In this document: positions 26,477-37,421 of the stretch, piece by piece | Layout: every line of letters begins with the position of its first letter | How positions within the stretch are numbered: the first letter of the stretch is position 1 | Assembly (NCBI GenBank): GCA_013336525.1 | Contig: JAAXTM010000002.1 | Coordinates: 62,001 to 126,000 of the forward strand | From: Geobacteraceae bacterium | GTDB taxonomy: Bacteria > Desulfobacterota > Desulfuromonadia > Geobacterales > Pseudopelobacteraceae | Direction of reading: 5' to 3' | Length of the DNA stretch: 64,000 bases | Notes under the pieces: generated by a model | What the model saw: only the letters and a program-made list of their open reading frames with translations | The model's database searches: none | Told to the model about the DNA's origin: nothing | Program-made: the position numbers and the translations under genes

Positions 26477-26855
26477 GAGATACTCCCAAAGCAGCCATGC
26501 CCCGCCACTTCAACCACTTCAAGTCATAGAGCCCCACCCGTTCCAGCAGTCAGGCGGAGAACAGTGGGGTGACCGCTCGATGGCGGAATGGACTGAAACA
26601 TAGTTTATGTTTCAGTCCATTCTATCGTAACAATCAAGAATTACAATTCATATCCAGGTATCCTGCCGTCAAATATAATGCTTAATTGATTGCACGTCTC
26701 AGATAAACATCGTCCGCTTTAATGACCCGCGATATTTACATTTATTCGCTACATGCCATACTGACTTCAGTGACAGCATTATTTCGTAAAGTCGCTTCAT
26801 GCTGAAACCAATTTGTGATATATCTGAAAATCACATTGCAACAGAAGGAATCATA
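26477..26855. other. Divergent intergenic region before uvrA
   Basis: About 380 bases separate the binding-protein/PAS gene (minus) and uvrA (plus). It holds a long perfect inverted repeat at 26587-26621 (listed separately) and the uvrA ribosome site (GAAGGAA). No other gene is supported. Confidence 0.6.
26587..26621. repeat. Perfect 16-base inverted repeat
   Basis: AATGGACTGAAACATA and its exact complement flank a three-base loop. There is no T-run after either side, so it is not a clear terminator; it may be an operator or an RNA hairpin in a leader. Confidence 0.75.
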
Positions 26856-29717
26856 ATGGCTCACGACAAAATCATCATAAAAGGCGCGTGCGAACACAAC
26901 CTCAAGTGCATCGACGTAGAAATCCCACGCGAGAAACTGGTCGTCATCACCGGCCTCTCCGGTTCCGGCAAGTCCACTCTGGCGTTCGATACGATCTACG
27001 CCGAGGGGCAGCGCCGCTATGTCGAATCGCTCTCATCATATGCCCGCCAGTTTCTGGAGCAGATGGAAAAACCGGACGTTGAGTCTATTGAGGGGCTTTC
27101 ACCAGCCATCTCCATCGAGCAGAAAACCACCAGCAAAAACCCCCGCTCCACCGTCGGCACAGTCACCGAGATCTACGACTATCTGCGTCTTCTGTTTGCC
27201 CGCATCGGGCATCCGCACTGTACCTCCTGCGACAAGGAAATCACCTCGCAGACGGTTTCCCAGATGGTGGATCAGATCATGACCCTCGCCGCCGGAACAA
27301 AGCTGACGCTGCTCGCTCCAATGATCCGCGGCCGCAAAGGGGAATACAAAAAAGAGCTCCAACAACTGCGAAAAGAGGGTTTTACCAGGGTTGTGGTTGA
27401 CGGAACCGTCCGTGAACTGGCTGATGACATCGAGATGGACAAGAAGAAAAAACATGATATCGACATCGTTGTGGACCGGATTGTCGTCAAAGAGGGGGTC
27501 CAGCGGCGACTGGCCGATTCTCTGGAGACAGCGCTGCACCATGCCGAGGGTGTGGTGAAGATTGAAGCCGTCGTACCAACAGCCGATGAACCGGCCGAGG
27601 GGGGCAATAAAAAATCCCCAAAACCAAAACAGATGCTCTTCTCGGAAAAACTGGCCTGCGTTGATTGCGGCATTTCCTATCAAGAGATCACCCCGCGGCT
27701 GTTCTCCTTCAACAACCCGCATGGCGCCTGCCCGGAGTGCACCGGACTCGGCACCCGCATGTATTTTGATGCTGATCTGGTGATTCCGAACCAGGAACTG
27801 TCCCTGCGTGAAGGGGCTATAGCACCGTGGGAAAAGCGGCTCTCCGGCTGGTTTCACCTGATTCTGGATGCGCTGGCCAAGGCTTATTCGTTCGACATCC
27901 GGACCCCGTTCAAAGATCTGCCCGAATCTGTCCGGGACGTGATCCTGAACGGCTCCGGCGGGAAGAAGATCGAATTCTGGTGGGAAGAGGATGGCGAGCG
28001 CCGCCATACCTATCAGAAGGAATTCGAGGGGGTCCTGAACAACCTGCAGCGCCGTTGGCGCGAAACAGAATCAGACACATCCCGTGAAGAGCTGGAAAAG
28101 TATATGAATATCATGCCCTGTCCGACCTGTCAGGGCGCCCGTCTCCGTCCGGAAGCACTGCACGTGCTGGTGGGGGGTCTCACCATCAGAGACGTGACGG
28201 CATTCTCTATTCGTGACTGCCTCCATTTCTTCGAAGAGTTGAAACTATCCGACAAAGAGCAGGAGATCGCCCGACGGATACTCAAGGAAGTTAGAGAGAG
28301 GCTCTCGTTTCTGGTCAACGTAGGCCTCGACTACCTGTCTCTTGACCGCACCTCCGGCACCCTTTCGGGGGGCGAGGGGCAGCGGATCCGCCTGGCAACA
28401 CAGATCGGCTCCAGTCTGGTCGGGGTTCTCTACATCCTTGATGAACCCTCCATCGGCCTGCACCAGCGGGATAACGCCCGCCTGCTCGGCACACTCAAAC
28501 GGCTGCGCGACATCGGCAACACCGTGCTGGTGGTTGAACATGATGAAGAAACCATCATGGAGGCCGATCACCTGATCGATATGGGGCCTGGAGCCGGAGT
28601 GCACGGCGGCGAGGTCGTAGCACAGGGCACCCCTGCCGAGGTCATGGCGAGTCCGGCGTCGCTGACCGGGCGCTACCTTTCCGGCGAACTGACCATTGCG
28701 GTACCCAAAAAACGACGCATGTGCGACAAGTCGCTGCGCATTATCGGAGCTTCAGAGAACAACCTCAAAAATATCACCGTTGAGATCCCGCTCGGCGTCA
28801 TGACCTGCGTGACCGGCGTTTCCGGCTCCGGCAAGTCGACACTGGTAATCGACACCCTGCACAAGGTGCTGGGGCAGCGTCTCTACCGCAGCCGCGAGAA
28901 AGCCGGAGCAGTCCGGGACGTAAGTGGACTGGAGCATCTCGACAAGGTCATCAATATCGACCAGTCACCGATCGGCCGCACCCCTCGCTCCAATCCGGCC
29001 ACCTACACCGCCGTCTTCAGCGATATCCGCGACCTGTTTTCCAATCTTCCAGAGTCCAAACTGCGCGGCTACAAGCCGGGACGCTACTCGTTCAATGTTA
29101 AGGGTGGACGCTGTGAGGCCTGCTCCGGCGACGGCATTATCAAGATCGAGATGCACTTCCTGCCGGATGTCTATGTGGAGTGTGAAGTTTGCAAAGGGGC
29201 ACGCTACAACAGGGAAACGCTGGAGGTACATTTCAAGGGGAAGTCCATTGCCGATGTATTGGACATGACTGTATCACAGGCTTTGGAGTTCATGGGGGCG
29301 ATTCCTCGTATAAAAAACAAGCTGGCCACTCTGGATGAGGTCGGCCTCGGCTATATCAAGCTGGGACAGGCGGCAACAACCCTGTCGGGGGGTGAGGCAC
29401 AGCGGGTCAAGCTGGCCAAGGAACTTTCCAAACGAGCCACCGGACGAACGATCTACATCCTCGACGAACCGACCACCGGCCTGCATTTTCACGATATCGC
29501 CAAACTGCTGGAGGTCATCCAGCGGCTCGTTGATTCGGGGAACACGATCGTGATTATCGAGCACAATCTGGATGTGATAAAGACCGCTGATTGGGTCATC
29601 GATCTTGGACCTGAGGGGGGCGACCGTGGAGGCGAAATCATCGCGACCGGAACACCGGAACTGGTTGCCAAAGTTACCCGTTCATACACCGGCCAGTATC
29701 TGCGGAAGATGCTATGA
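26856..29717 (+). CDS. uvrA: Excinuclease ABC subunit A
   Basis: 953 residues from the ATG at 26856 (GAAGGAA upstream); an earlier in-frame ATG lacks a ribosome site. Two ABC ATPase modules: Walker [10 protein letters not shown] and GVSGSGKST, signatures LSGGEGQR and LSGGEAQR, and zinc fingers (CVDCG...CPECTG; CEACSG...CEVCKG). It recognises bulky DNA lesions and loads UvrB. Convergent with nfo, 36 bases apart, giving a repair neighbourhood together with mfd. Confidence 0.98.
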   Translation: MAHDKIIIKGACEHNLKCIDVEIPREKLVVITGLSGSGKSTLAFDTIYAEGQRRYVESLSSYARQFLEQMEKPDVESIEGLSPAISIEQKTTSKNPRSTVGTVTEIYDYLRLLFARIGHPHCTSCDKEITSQTVSQMVDQIMTLAAGTKLTLLAPMIRGRKGEYKKELQQLRKEGFTRVVVDGTVRELADDIEMDKKKKHDIDIVVDRIVVKEGVQRRLADSLETALHHAEGVVKIEAVVPTADEPAEGGNKKSPKPKQMLFSEKLACVDCGISYQEITPRLFSFNNPHGACPECTGLGTRMYFDADLVIPNQELSLREGAIAPWEKRLSGWFHLILDALAKAYSFDIRTPFKDLPESVRDVILNGSGGKKIEFWWEEDGERRHTYQKEFEGVLNNLQRRWRETESDTSREELEKYMNIMPCPTCQGARLRPEALHVLVGGLTIRDVTAFSIRDCLHFFEELKLSDKEQEIARRILKEVRERLSFLVNVGLDYLSLDRTSGTLSGGEGQRIRLATQIGSSLVGVLYILDEPSIGLHQRDNARLLGTLKRLRDIGNTVLVVEHDEETIMEADHLIDMGPGAGVHGGEVVAQGTPAEVMASPASLTGRYLSGELTIAVPKKRRMCDKSLRIIGASENNLKNITVEIPLGVMTCVTGVSGSGKSTLVIDTLHKVLGQRLYRSREKAGAVRDVSGLEHLDKVINIDQSPIGRTPRSNPATYTAVFSDIRDLFSNLPESKLRGYKPGRYSFNVKGGRCEACSGDGIIKIEMHFLPDVYVECEVCKGARYNRETLEVHFKGKSIADVLDMTVSQALEFMGAIPRIKNKLATLDEVGLGYIKLGQAATTLSGGEAQRVKLAKELSKRATGRTIYILDEPTTGLHFHDIAKLLEVIQRLVDSGNTIVIIEHNLDVIKTADWVIDLGPEGGDRGGEIIATGTPELVAKVTRSYTGQYLRKML

Positions 29718-29753
29718 TGGACAAAATCAGGGTCAACGATAAACGCGTACCTA

Positions 29754-30605
29754 TTAACCGACCAACCCGCGCAATAGCGCCAGATTAACTGCATCCATCT
29801 CGTCATGGTCGCCCTTCGGAGTCTCCAGTATTTTCGGCACCGTGGCAAACCGGGGGTCATTAAGAATGAAACGGAACGGGTTTAGCCCCAGAGTCCCCTG
29901 GCCGATGTGATAATGTCGGTCCACGCGTGAGCCGAGCCCCTTTTTAGAATCGTTGAGGTGAAAACATTCCAGCCGCCCCAGACCTATCAAACGATCAAAC
30001 TGCTCCATTGTGTCACGGTACCCCTCTTCCGTAGCGGTATCGTAACCGGCGGCAAAAGTATGGCAGGTGTCAAAGCAGACTCCGAACTTTTCCGGGAAAA
30101 GTGAGCCGTTGATGATCACGGCCAACTCTTCAAACGTCCTCCCTAAATTACTCCCCTGACCGGCCGTCGTCTCAATCAACACCCTCCCCTCGAACTGCGG
30201 CACCTCGCTGAAAAGCTGGTCAAATGCTTCCACCACCCTTGCCAATCCGGCCTGGGGTGAGTCCGCCAGATGTGAACCGGGGTGCATGACGATCTTGTTG
30301 ATACCGAGGCGGGCGCATGTTTCCAGCTCATCGCGGAAGGCCGCCAGGCTTTTGTCGCGGGTTTCACCCGGCGGAGAGGCCAGGTTGATCAGGTAGATGT
30401 CATGTGATACGACTTCACGCAACCCTGATGCGGCAAACTTGCTGCGAAAAAGGGCGGCATCGCCCTCGCTGACCGGCTTCCCTTTCCACTGGTTGGAGTT
30501 GCGGGTAAAAATCTGCACTACATTGCAACCGGCAGCGACAGCCCGATCGATGGCCAGATGCAGCCCTCCCGAGATGGACATATGTGCGCCAAGATAGTCG
30601 TTCAT
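29754..30605 (-). CDS. nfo: Endonuclease IV
   Basis: 283 residues from the ATG at 30605 (GGAG upstream). A TIM-barrel AP endonuclease with zinc-site segments visible: MHPGSH, the FDTCHTFAAGYD loop and HLNDSKKGLGSRVDRHYHIGQG. It cleaves DNA at abasic sites. It starts four bases after the moeA stop, so the two are in one operon. Confidence 0.96.
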   Translation of the reverse strand: MNDYLGAHMSISGGLHLAIDRAVAAGCNVVQIFTRNSNQWKGKPVSEGDAALFRSKFAASGLREVVSHDIYLINLASPPGETRDKSLAAFRDELETCARLGINKIVMHPGSHLADSPQAGLARVVEAFDQLFSEVPQFEGRVLIETTAGQGSNLGRTFEELAVIINGSLFPEKFGVCFDTCHTFAAGYDTATEEGYRDTMEQFDRLIGLGRLECFHLNDSKKGLGSRVDRHYHIGQGTLGLNPFRFILNDPRFATVPKILETPKGDHDEMDAVNLALLRGLVG

Positions 30606-30609
30606 TTCA

Positions 30610-31824
30610 TTACTCCAATTCAATATGATTGCCGTAAAAGTGTACATCTACCTCATCGCCGGCGGCACAGCCGGTGCTCTCGGCCGGTAGCACGGCAACA
30701 GCCTGAGCGTCAACCATGGTCTTGAGAATTGCGGTCTGCTGGTTTCCGGAAGATGTCGCATACCAGCAGGCACCCTCCTTCTCCAGACGCAAACGCACGA
30801 TTTGCACCTTGCCTGATTTTTTCTTCAGCCCTTCACGCATAACGGCCTTGAAAAACGGCCGTAGTACCTTTTGATATCCCTGCATCCTGAGTAGGGCCGG
30901 GCGGACGAATTCCTCGAAGGTGATCATGGTTGAAACCGGGTTGCCTGGAAGTGAGAAAACCGGTATGGAGCCGTAGATCGCAAAAGCAGTGGGGCCACCC
31001 GGCTTGATACCCACCTTCCAGAACATCTGTTTTGCACCAAGTTCTTCAAGAATATCCCGCACAAAATCACAGTCACCGGCTGATACACCGGCTGATGTAA
31101 CCAGAACATCGGCCTTAAGCCCTTCGCGGAGCATCTCTAAGTGGCTTTCCCGGTTATCGCGAGCAATACCGATGATACGTGGAATGCAACCTGCCTCCAT
31201 TACAGCGGCAGCCAACGAAAGCGTATTGCTGTTGACAATCTCTCCGGGCCCCGGCGTACGCCCCAACTCCACCAGTTCATCACCCGTAGATAGAATCGCC
31301 ACCACCGGCCTGCGGTACACCGGAACCAGTGCCATACCAAATCCGGCCAGCATATTAACCTCCGGCGGACGAATGCGCGTTCCGCTCCGGACGAAGACCA
31401 CACCGGAAGCCACATCTTCTGCACTAAAACGGATATGCTGCCTTTCTTTTACCGGTTCAAGCAAGGTAACCTCCTGACGCCCGTCATCAGTTTCCTCCAC
31501 CGGTACAACAGCATTGCACCCGACCGGAGTTGGAGCCCCAGTCATGATCCGCACGGCACAGCCCGCTTCGACCGAGATTCCGTCTGCTTTGGCCCCGGCA
31601 GGCAGATAGCCGGTCACACGCAATCTGCAGGGAATAGTCAGACAGTCATCTAAACGCACAGCATAGCCGTCCATGGCTGAATTATCCCACAACGGCAAAT
31701 CCCATGGCGCAGCCATATCCTCTGCCAGCACCCTCCCTGTCGCCTCCAGAAGAGATATCCGCTCCGTACCGACGGTCTGTACGCTCCCCAGTATTATGCT
31801 GCGCGCTTCTTCAAATGAAACCAT
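30610..31824 (-). CDS. moeA: Molybdopterin molybdenumtransferase MoeA
   Basis: About 404 residues from the ATG at 31824, chosen for the GGGGGA just upstream. Conserved segments: PLWDNSAMDGYA, STGDELVELG, SAGVSAGDCDFV and SLPGNPVSTM. It inserts molybdate into adenylylated molybdopterin. Upstream of nfo in the same operon. No molybdoenzyme is in the window. Confidence 0.95.
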   Translation of the reverse strand: MVSFEEARSIILGSVQTVGTERISLLEATGRVLAEDMAAPWDLPLWDNSAMDGYAVRLDDCLTIPCRLRVTGYLPAGAKADGISVEAGCAVRIMTGAPTPVGCNAVVPVEETDDGRQEVTLLEPVKERQHIRFSAEDVASGVVFVRSGTRIRPPEVNMLAGFGMALVPVYRRPVVAILSTGDELVELGRTPGPGEIVNSNTLSLAAAVMEAGCIPRIIGIARDNRESHLEMLREGLKADVLVTSAGVSAGDCDFVRDILEELGAKQMFWKVGIKPGGPTAFAIYGSIPVFSLPGNPVSTMITFEEFVRPALLRMQGYQKVLRPFFKAVMREGLKKKSGKVQIVRLRLEKEGACWYATSSGNQQTAILKTMVDAQAVAVLPAESTGCAAGDEVDVHFYGNHIELE

Positions 31825-31989
31825 ACTGTCCCCCATGAAAATTATTGATGCAGAATAACTGGAAACACTCAAAAATACAACGTGATCAATCAGCAACGTT
31901 ACGTTCACCCGGATCTCAGTACAATACGATTGCCAATATCAGAATGATCGGTATAATGCGGAACTACCATCACGGAGCGGAGTGCAAGC

Positions 31990-32826
31990 TTGAACGAAAT
32001 CGGCCTGACAAAACAGTCCTGCGTTGCCAGCGACCTGATCGGTAGCAACGAGTCAGTTAAGACTACTGCCTTCCCGTTATTCGACAGCCATTTCCATATC
32101 ATCGACCATCGCTTTCCGCTCACTCCCAACAACGGCTATCTGCCGGAAGATTTGATCTGTCCGGATTATAGGGCCCGGATGGCGCAGTATGACCTGCGGG
32201 GCGGCGCCATTGTATCCGGCTCCTTTCAAACATTTGACCAGAGTTATCTGCTGGATGCCCTCCACACCCTCGGGCCCCTGTTTGTCGGAGTAACACAACT
32301 GCCATCTACCGTTTCAGATCAGGAAATCCTGGATTTGGACAGTGCCGGAGTAAGGGCGGTGCGCTTTAACCTCAAGCGGGGCGGGTCGGAAGACGTACGC
32401 CACCTGGATGCCATGGCGCAGCGGGTGTATGAGCTTGCCGGTTGGCATGTGGAACTTTACGCGGATTCACGGGTACTGGAGGGGTTGTTTGATACGCTGA
32501 TATCCCTTCCGGCTGTCAGCATTGACCATCTGGGCCTGGCACAGAAAGGTTTTAATACGTTGCTGAAACTGGCCGAGAGGGGGGTGCGTGTCAAGGCCAC
32601 CGGTTTCGGCAGGGTGGATTTTGACGTGCCGACTGCGCTGCGTGAATTGTACGCAGCAAACCCTAATGCCCTCATGTTCGGCACCGACCTACCCTCCACC
32701 CGCGCGCCCAGGCCGTACTGTCACGATGATTTTCTGCTGGTGGTGAAGACGCTGGGGGATGAAGCGGCACGGGTAGTGTTTTATGATAATGCGGCGGATT
32801 TTTATCTGGGAGGAGGGGCTGTATGA
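31990..32826 (+). CDS. Amidohydrolase-2 family metal-dependent hydrolase
   Basis: 278 residues, TTG start with GGAG eight bases before. TIM-barrel hydrolase of the 2-pyrone-4,6-dicarboxylate lactonase-like group: FDSHFHIIDHRF near residue 30 (metal HxH), SIDHLGLAQKG, and FGTDLPSTRAP at the C-terminal metal site. Substrate unknown. Its stop overlaps the next gene start by four bases (ATGA), so it is coupled to the flavoprotein. Confidence 0.8.
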   Translation: MNEIGLTKQSCVASDLIGSNESVKTTAFPLFDSHFHIIDHRFPLTPNNGYLPEDLICPDYRARMAQYDLRGGAIVSGSFQTFDQSYLLDALHTLGPLFVGVTQLPSTVSDQEILDLDSAGVRAVRFNLKRGGSEDVRHLDAMAQRVYELAGWHVELYADSRVLEGLFDTLISLPAVSIDHLGLAQKGFNTLLKLAERGVRVKATGFGRVDFDVPTALRELYAANPNALMFGTDLPSTRAPRPYCHDDFLLVVKTLGDEAARVVFYDNAADFYLGGGAV

Positions 32827-34346
32827 CACCGGATTTGGAAGTATTTCCCCGTGACAATTACAATAAAACCCTGGTTGCCAATGTTCACCCATCGGGCTGG
32901 GTCAATCCCGAACCTGCACCCTGCTACAACCTCGTGGTTATCGGCGGCGGTACGGCCGGCTTGATATCGGCAGCCGGTGCCGCCGGACTGGGGGCAAAAG
33001 TGGCCCTTGTCGAGCGCCACCTTTTGGGTGGCGACTGTCTTAATGTTGGCTGCGTACCTTCCAAGGGTGTCATACGGGCATCCCGAGCACTCCATGATGC
33101 GCGCAACTCTGCTGAATTCGGAATTCTGGACGGACCACATCCCGGCTTTGACTTCGGTACGGCCATGGAACGAATGCGCCGCCTGCGGGCTGATATCAGC
33201 GGTCACGACTCTGCCCGGCGCTTCCGCGACGAACTGGGGGTTGACGTTTTTATTGGCCAGGGTAGTTTCAGCGGCCCCGACACGGTTCTTGTGGCAGGCA
33301 AGACGCTGCGCTTCAAAAAGGCCGCTGTCTGCACCGGTGCCCGTGCCGCCACTCCACAGATACCGGGGTTGGAGGAGGCAGGATATCTTACCAACGAGAC
33401 ACTTTTCTCCCTTACTGAACTTCCACCCCGTATGGCGGTTATCGGTGGCGGTCCTATCGGTTGTGAGATGGCTCAAGCATTTGCCCGCTTCGGCAGCCGC
33501 GTATCCCTGATAGAGCTGGGCCCCCATATTCTTGGCCGCGAAGATGGCGATGCTGCCGCAGTTCTCCATGATGCGTTTATCCGTGAAGGGATTGATCTGC
33601 AGCTTGGTGTGAGGATCATCGGCGTCGAAACGAGCGGCAACGACAAGATTCTTCATCTCGAGCGCGACGGTAAACAGATAATTATAACAGTGGATGCCAT
33701 ATTGGTCGGGGTTGGACGCGCTCCCAATCTGGATGGCCTCGGGCTGGAGAAGGGCGGCATCAGGTATGACCGCTCAGGGGTCGAGGTCAGTGACACCCTG
33801 CAGACCTCAAACCCTAATGTTTATGCCGCAGGAGACATCTGTTTTCCCTTCAAGTTTACCCATACCGCCGACGCCCTGGCCCGCATCCTGATTGCCAATG
33901 CCCTCTTCATGGGGAGGCAGAAAACCTCTGCCCTCACCATCCCCTGGTGCACCTACACCGATCCGGAAATAGCCCATGTCGGGATGTACGGGGGTGATGC
34001 CAAAGAAAAAGGGATTGAATTGACCACACTCACCGTGCCGCTGTCCGATATCGACCGAGCTGTTCTTGATGGCGAAACGGAAGGGTTTGCCCGCGTCCAC
34101 CTGCGGGCGGGAACGGACAAGATTCTTGGTGCCACCATCGTTGCCCGCCACGCCGGAGAGATGATCAACGAGTTTTCGCTCGCCATTACCAATGGGCTCG
34201 GAATCTCTGCCATAGGCAAGACAATTCACCCCTATCCAACCCAGGCTGAAGTCATCAAGCGATTGGCTGATGCCTACAACCGGACACGACTGACGCCGTT
34301 TGTGAAGAACCTGCTTTCCGGCTGGCTGAAATGGCAGAGGGGATAG
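32823..34346 (+). CDS. Pyridine nucleotide-disulfide oxidoreductase (mercuric reductase-like)
   Basis: 507 residues. FAD motif VVIGGGTAGLISAAGAAGLG, redox pair in GGDCLNVGCVPSKG, NAD motif AVIGGGPIGCEMAQAF, YAAGDI motif, and C-terminal HPYPTQAEV. There is no N-terminal heavy-metal domain and no C-terminal vicinal cysteine pair, so mercury reduction is doubtful; it could instead be a dihydrolipoamide-dehydrogenase-like enzyme. The following TVP38-type membrane protein is a common neighbour of such flavoproteins. Confidence 0.85.
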   Translation: MTPDLEVFPRDNYNKTLVANVHPSGWVNPEPAPCYNLVVIGGGTAGLISAAGAAGLGAKVALVERHLLGGDCLNVGCVPSKGVIRASRALHDARNSAEFGILDGPHPGFDFGTAMERMRRLRADISGHDSARRFRDELGVDVFIGQGSFSGPDTVLVAGKTLRFKKAAVCTGARAATPQIPGLEEAGYLTNETLFSLTELPPRMAVIGGGPIGCEMAQAFARFGSRVSLIELGPHILGREDGDAAAVLHDAFIREGIDLQLGVRIIGVETSGNDKILHLERDGKQIIITVDAILVGVGRAPNLDGLGLEKGGIRYDRSGVEVSDTLQTSNPNVYAAGDICFPFKFTHTADALARILIANALFMGRQKTSALTIPWCTYTDPEIAHVGMYGGDAKEKGIELTTLTVPLSDIDRAVLDGETEGFARVHLRAGTDKILGATIVARHAGEMINEFSLAITNGLGISAIGKTIHPYPTQAEVIKRLADAYNRTRLTPFVKNLLSGWLKWQRG

Positions 34347-34355
34347 GGACTGCAG

Positions 34356-35039
34356 ATGAAACCACAGAAAATCATTTTATTTGCAAGCGCTGCCATCATA
34401 ATTGCGCTCTTCTTCTATTTCGACCTGCAGCGTTTTTTGACACTGGCCGCCCTCAAGGCCAACCGCCAGACGCTGCTGGATTTCTACGCCGGCCACAAGC
34501 TGATTTTGGTGGCCGGCTTCATGATGATCTATATAGCCCAGACCGCCCTGTCGCTTCCGGGTGCCGCTATATTGTCACTGGCCGCCGGGGCGATCTTTGG
34601 TTCGATATTGGGGACGGTTTATGCTAATATCGCCGCCACAATAGGAGCTACCCTCGCTTTTCTGGTAACTCGTTATCTGCTGCGAGATGTCGTTCTGAAC
34701 AAATTCGGCAGCAAACTGGAGGGAATGAACCGGGAGCTTGAGGAGCGCGGCTTCAGTTATCTGATGTTTTTGCGCCTCGTACCGCTGTTCCCGTTCTTCC
34801 TGATCAACCTGGCTGCCGGGCTGACCCGTCTGCCACTACGGACATTTTTCTTTGGTACGATGATTGGTATCATTCCGGGCGGATTTGTCTACGTCAATGC
34901 CGGTGCGAGCCTTGCGACTATCGAATCGCTCTCCGGAATCGCTTCGCCCCGCGTGCTTGGATCTTTTGCACTGCTCGGACTATTTGCGCTGCTGCCGGTG
35001 CTGTACAACAAATTAAAAGCAAGAAAACAAATGCACTAA
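34356..35039 (+). CDS. TVP38/TMEM64 (VTT-domain) membrane protein
   Basis: 227 residues with about five or six transmembrane helices. The VTT/SNARE-associated core is visible in SLPGAAILSLAAGAIFG and in FLRLVPLFPFFLINLAAGLT. It probably acts as an inner-membrane lipid or small-molecule transporter; the role beside the flavoprotein is unknown. It starts 9 bases after the flavoprotein gene, third gene of the operon. Confidence 0.88.
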   Translation: MKPQKIILFASAAIIIALFFYFDLQRFLTLAALKANRQTLLDFYAGHKLILVAGFMMIYIAQTALSLPGAAILSLAAGAIFGSILGTVYANIAATIGATLAFLVTRYLLRDVVLNKFGSKLEGMNRELEERGFSYLMFLRLVPLFPFFLINLAAGLTRLPLRTFFFGTMIGIIPGGFVYVNAGASLATIESLSGIASPRVLGSFALLGLFALLPVLYNKLKARKQMH

Positions 35040-35082
35040 TGGTCTGCAATTGTAATTTCAACTTAAAAAAGGAGACGTCTGC

Positions 35083-36366
35083 ATGAACCCAAACTGGAAA
35101 ATCGACACCATTGCCGTACAGGGAGGCTACGAGCCCAAATCCGGCGAACCGCGCATCCTGCCCATCATCCAGAGCACCACTTTCAAGTATGACAGTGCAG
35201 AACATGTCACCAAACTGTTTGACCTGGAGGCGGCCGGTTTCTTTTACACCCGATTGGCCAACCCGACCACCGACGGCTTCGAAACCAAGATAGCCCAGAT
35301 GGAGGGGGGCGTCGGTGCTATGGCTACCTCATCGGGGCAGGCAGCCACAACCCTGGCGATCATGAATATCTGCCAGTCCGGTCAGCATGTTGTTGCGGCC
35401 AGTACACTCTACGGCGGCACCTACAACCTGTTTGCAGTGACGCTGCCCAAAATGGGCATCGAAGTAACTTTTGTCGATCCCGAAGCACCCGCCGAGGAGA
35501 TCAAGAAGGCGTTCCGCCCCACTACACGCTGCATCTTTGCCGAGACTATCGGCAACCCCGGCCTGAATGTCCTTGATTTCGAGAAATTCGCCGCCATTGC
35601 CAACGAAATGCAGGCACCGCTGATCATCGACAACACCTTCGGCACCCCCTATCTCTGCCGCCCGTTCGAACATGGCGCCCACATCATCATCCATTCTGCC
35701 ACCAAATATATCGACGGCCACGCCACAAGCGTTGGCGGTGTGATCGTGGATGGCGGCACCTTCGACTGGAGCTGCGGTCGCTTCCCGGATATGGTAGAGC
35801 CGGACATCAGCTATCATGGACTGGAATACGTTAAAACCTTCGGCCCGATGGCCTACATCATAAAGGCCCGCGTCCAGCTGATGCGTGACCTGGGTACAAC
35901 GCCCGCCCCGCTCAATTCGTTCCTGTTCAATCTCGGGCTGGAAACCCTTCACCTGCGCATGCAGCGCCACAGCGACAATGCTCTGGCTGTGGCAACATTC
36001 CTTGAGTCCCATCCGCTGGTGAGTTGGGCCTGTTATCCTGGCCTTGCCAGTCACCCGACCCACGACCGTGCACTGAAATACCTGCCAAAGGGGTGCAGCG
36101 GTGTGCTGACATTCGGCATCAAGGGTGGTGCCGAAGCAGGACGCAAGTTTATGGAAGCGACCAGACTGGTAGCGTTAGTGGTTCATGTAGGGGATGCCCG
36201 CAGCTGTGTACTGCACCCGGCCAGCACGACCCACCGCCAGCTTTCGGAAGAGCAGCTGCAATCCTGCGGCGTCTCCCCGGACCTGATCCGTCTGTCAGTC
36301 GGCATCGAGGATGCCGGTGACATAATTGCCGACATCGACCAGGCGCTGTACGCAAGCCAGAAATAG
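35083..36366 (+). CDS. metY: O-acetylhomoserine sulfhydrylase (Cys/Met metabolism PLP enzyme)
   Basis: 427 residues. PLP-lysine segment SATKYIDGHATSVGG and the long C-terminal domain (HPASTTHRQLSEEQL) are typical of O-acetylhomoserine aminocarboxypropyltransferases. It would form homocysteine from O-acetylhomoserine and sulfide. Good ribosome site (GGAG). A strong terminator follows. Methionine gamma-lyase is a less likely alternative. Confidence 0.9.
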   Translation: MNPNWKIDTIAVQGGYEPKSGEPRILPIIQSTTFKYDSAEHVTKLFDLEAAGFFYTRLANPTTDGFETKIAQMEGGVGAMATSSGQAATTLAIMNICQSGQHVVAASTLYGGTYNLFAVTLPKMGIEVTFVDPEAPAEEIKKAFRPTTRCIFAETIGNPGLNVLDFEKFAAIANEMQAPLIIDNTFGTPYLCRPFEHGAHIIIHSATKYIDGHATSVGGVIVDGGTFDWSCGRFPDMVEPDISYHGLEYVKTFGPMAYIIKARVQLMRDLGTTPAPLNSFLFNLGLETLHLRMQRHSDNALAVATFLESHPLVSWACYPGLASHPTHDRALKYLPKGCSGVLTFGIKGGAEAGRKFMEATRLVALVVHVGDARSCVLHPASTTHRQLSEEQLQSCGVSPDLIRLSVGIEDAGDIIADIDQALYASQK

Positions 36367-36390
36367 TTTCAAATTCATACGTTGGATACA

Positions 36391-36430
36391 AGGAGAGGCT
36401 GATACCGTTGCGGTGCCAGCCTCTCCTTTT
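36391..36430 (+). terminator. Intrinsic terminator after metY
   Basis: AGGAGAGGCTG pairs with CAGCCTCTCCT, followed by TTTT. Confidence 0.85.
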
Positions 36431-36452
36431 GTGTAATTTCAAGGTGCGATGA

Positions 36453-37322
36453 CTATTTTTTTGCTCTCAGTCCGCTTCCCGCAGGGGACCAGGGGTAGTC
36501 CCGCAGATGCTCGCCCAGCTGATCTTTCGTATATGAATTAACCCGCCTCACCGCCATCGTCACGACTATCACGAGCGGAAGTGTGTACATCAGCACGCCA
36601 CAAAGCGCCATGAACCGCTCGCCAATAATAAGAGTCATCGCAATATTGAATATCAGTACGGATAGATACAACGTCGGTCCTATCAGCGAGTGGAAGGGAA
36701 GGTTGACAAGACCGGGGGCGGTTTCATCAAGTCGCCGGGCGTCAATCAGCTGAAAAGCGCCAATCAGGCAAAAACTGGTCAGCAGCCACCCGGCATAATT
36801 GGAAAGCGGCACACCGAAATGAATCCCCGCCTCGCGGTAGCCATAAATCTGCCCCAAAAACCAGCGTTTCCCCTGCAGTGCAACCGGATCAATAACGATG
36901 TCGAGGAAGGTTTGCAGAAAGGATCCCAGCAGCAGTGCCGCAAATGAACGCCGGATGCGTCGGGTTTCCAGTGTAGCAATATTCCAGCGCCAGGCTTTGA
37001 GCGGCGAGATTATAAAAAGAGCGGTTGAGTAGCTGCAGTAAGAGAGAAAAACGTAGGAAAGTGAGTCGAAGAAAGGTACACCGGCGACCCAAAGTTCGCG
37101 GCAGCTGGTGGTATCGATGTAATAGTACCAGCCATAAGGGAAGCCGGTGTTGATAGAAAGCCACTCCGAACCGAAGGCGATAAGATAGCCGACCAGAGTG
37201 AAGGAGAGGGTCCGCTTCCATCCGACATGCGGCACACAGACCAGCAGGAACGCCGCAAAGAAAGCAAATACATAGGGGCGCATGGTAAAAGTGCCGATGG
37301 CTATTTCAAGAAAATGGGGCAT
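36453..37322 (-). CDS. Carotenoid biosynthesis-type membrane protein (CruF/DUF422)
   Basis: 289 residues with about seven hydrophobic helices. The GSEWLSINTGFPYGWYYY segment and the DIVIDPVALQGKRWFLG segment match the carotenoid 1,2-hydratase-like CruF/DUF422 family. No other carotenoid gene is in the window, so the substrate is unclear. The start lacks a clear ribosome site. Confidence 0.7.
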   Translation of the reverse strand: MPHFLEIAIGTFTMRPYVFAFFAAFLLVCVPHVGWKRTLSFTLVGYLIAFGSEWLSINTGFPYGWYYYIDTTSCRELWVAGVPFFDSLSYVFLSYCSYSTALFIISPLKAWRWNIATLETRRIRRSFAALLLGSFLQTFLDIVIDPVALQGKRWFLGQIYGYREAGIHFGVPLSNYAGWLLTSFCLIGAFQLIDARRLDETAPGLVNLPFHSLIGPTLYLSVLIFNIAMTLIIGERFMALCGVLMYTLPLVIVVTMAVRRVNSYTKDQLGEHLRDYPWSPAGSGLRAKK

Positions 37323-37421
37323 GTGTATCAGTCCATGGCTGCTTACGAGTTTTTAACCTGCAACCATCTAGAATATCTTTCAGCCGGAAGTCTGCCGAGA
37401 CCCGGTACTATAACTAAAACT

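Noticed and set aside
32823-34346. Assignment as mercuric reductase
   Set aside because: The N-terminal metal-binding domain and C-terminal cysteine pair are absent, and no other mer genes are nearby.
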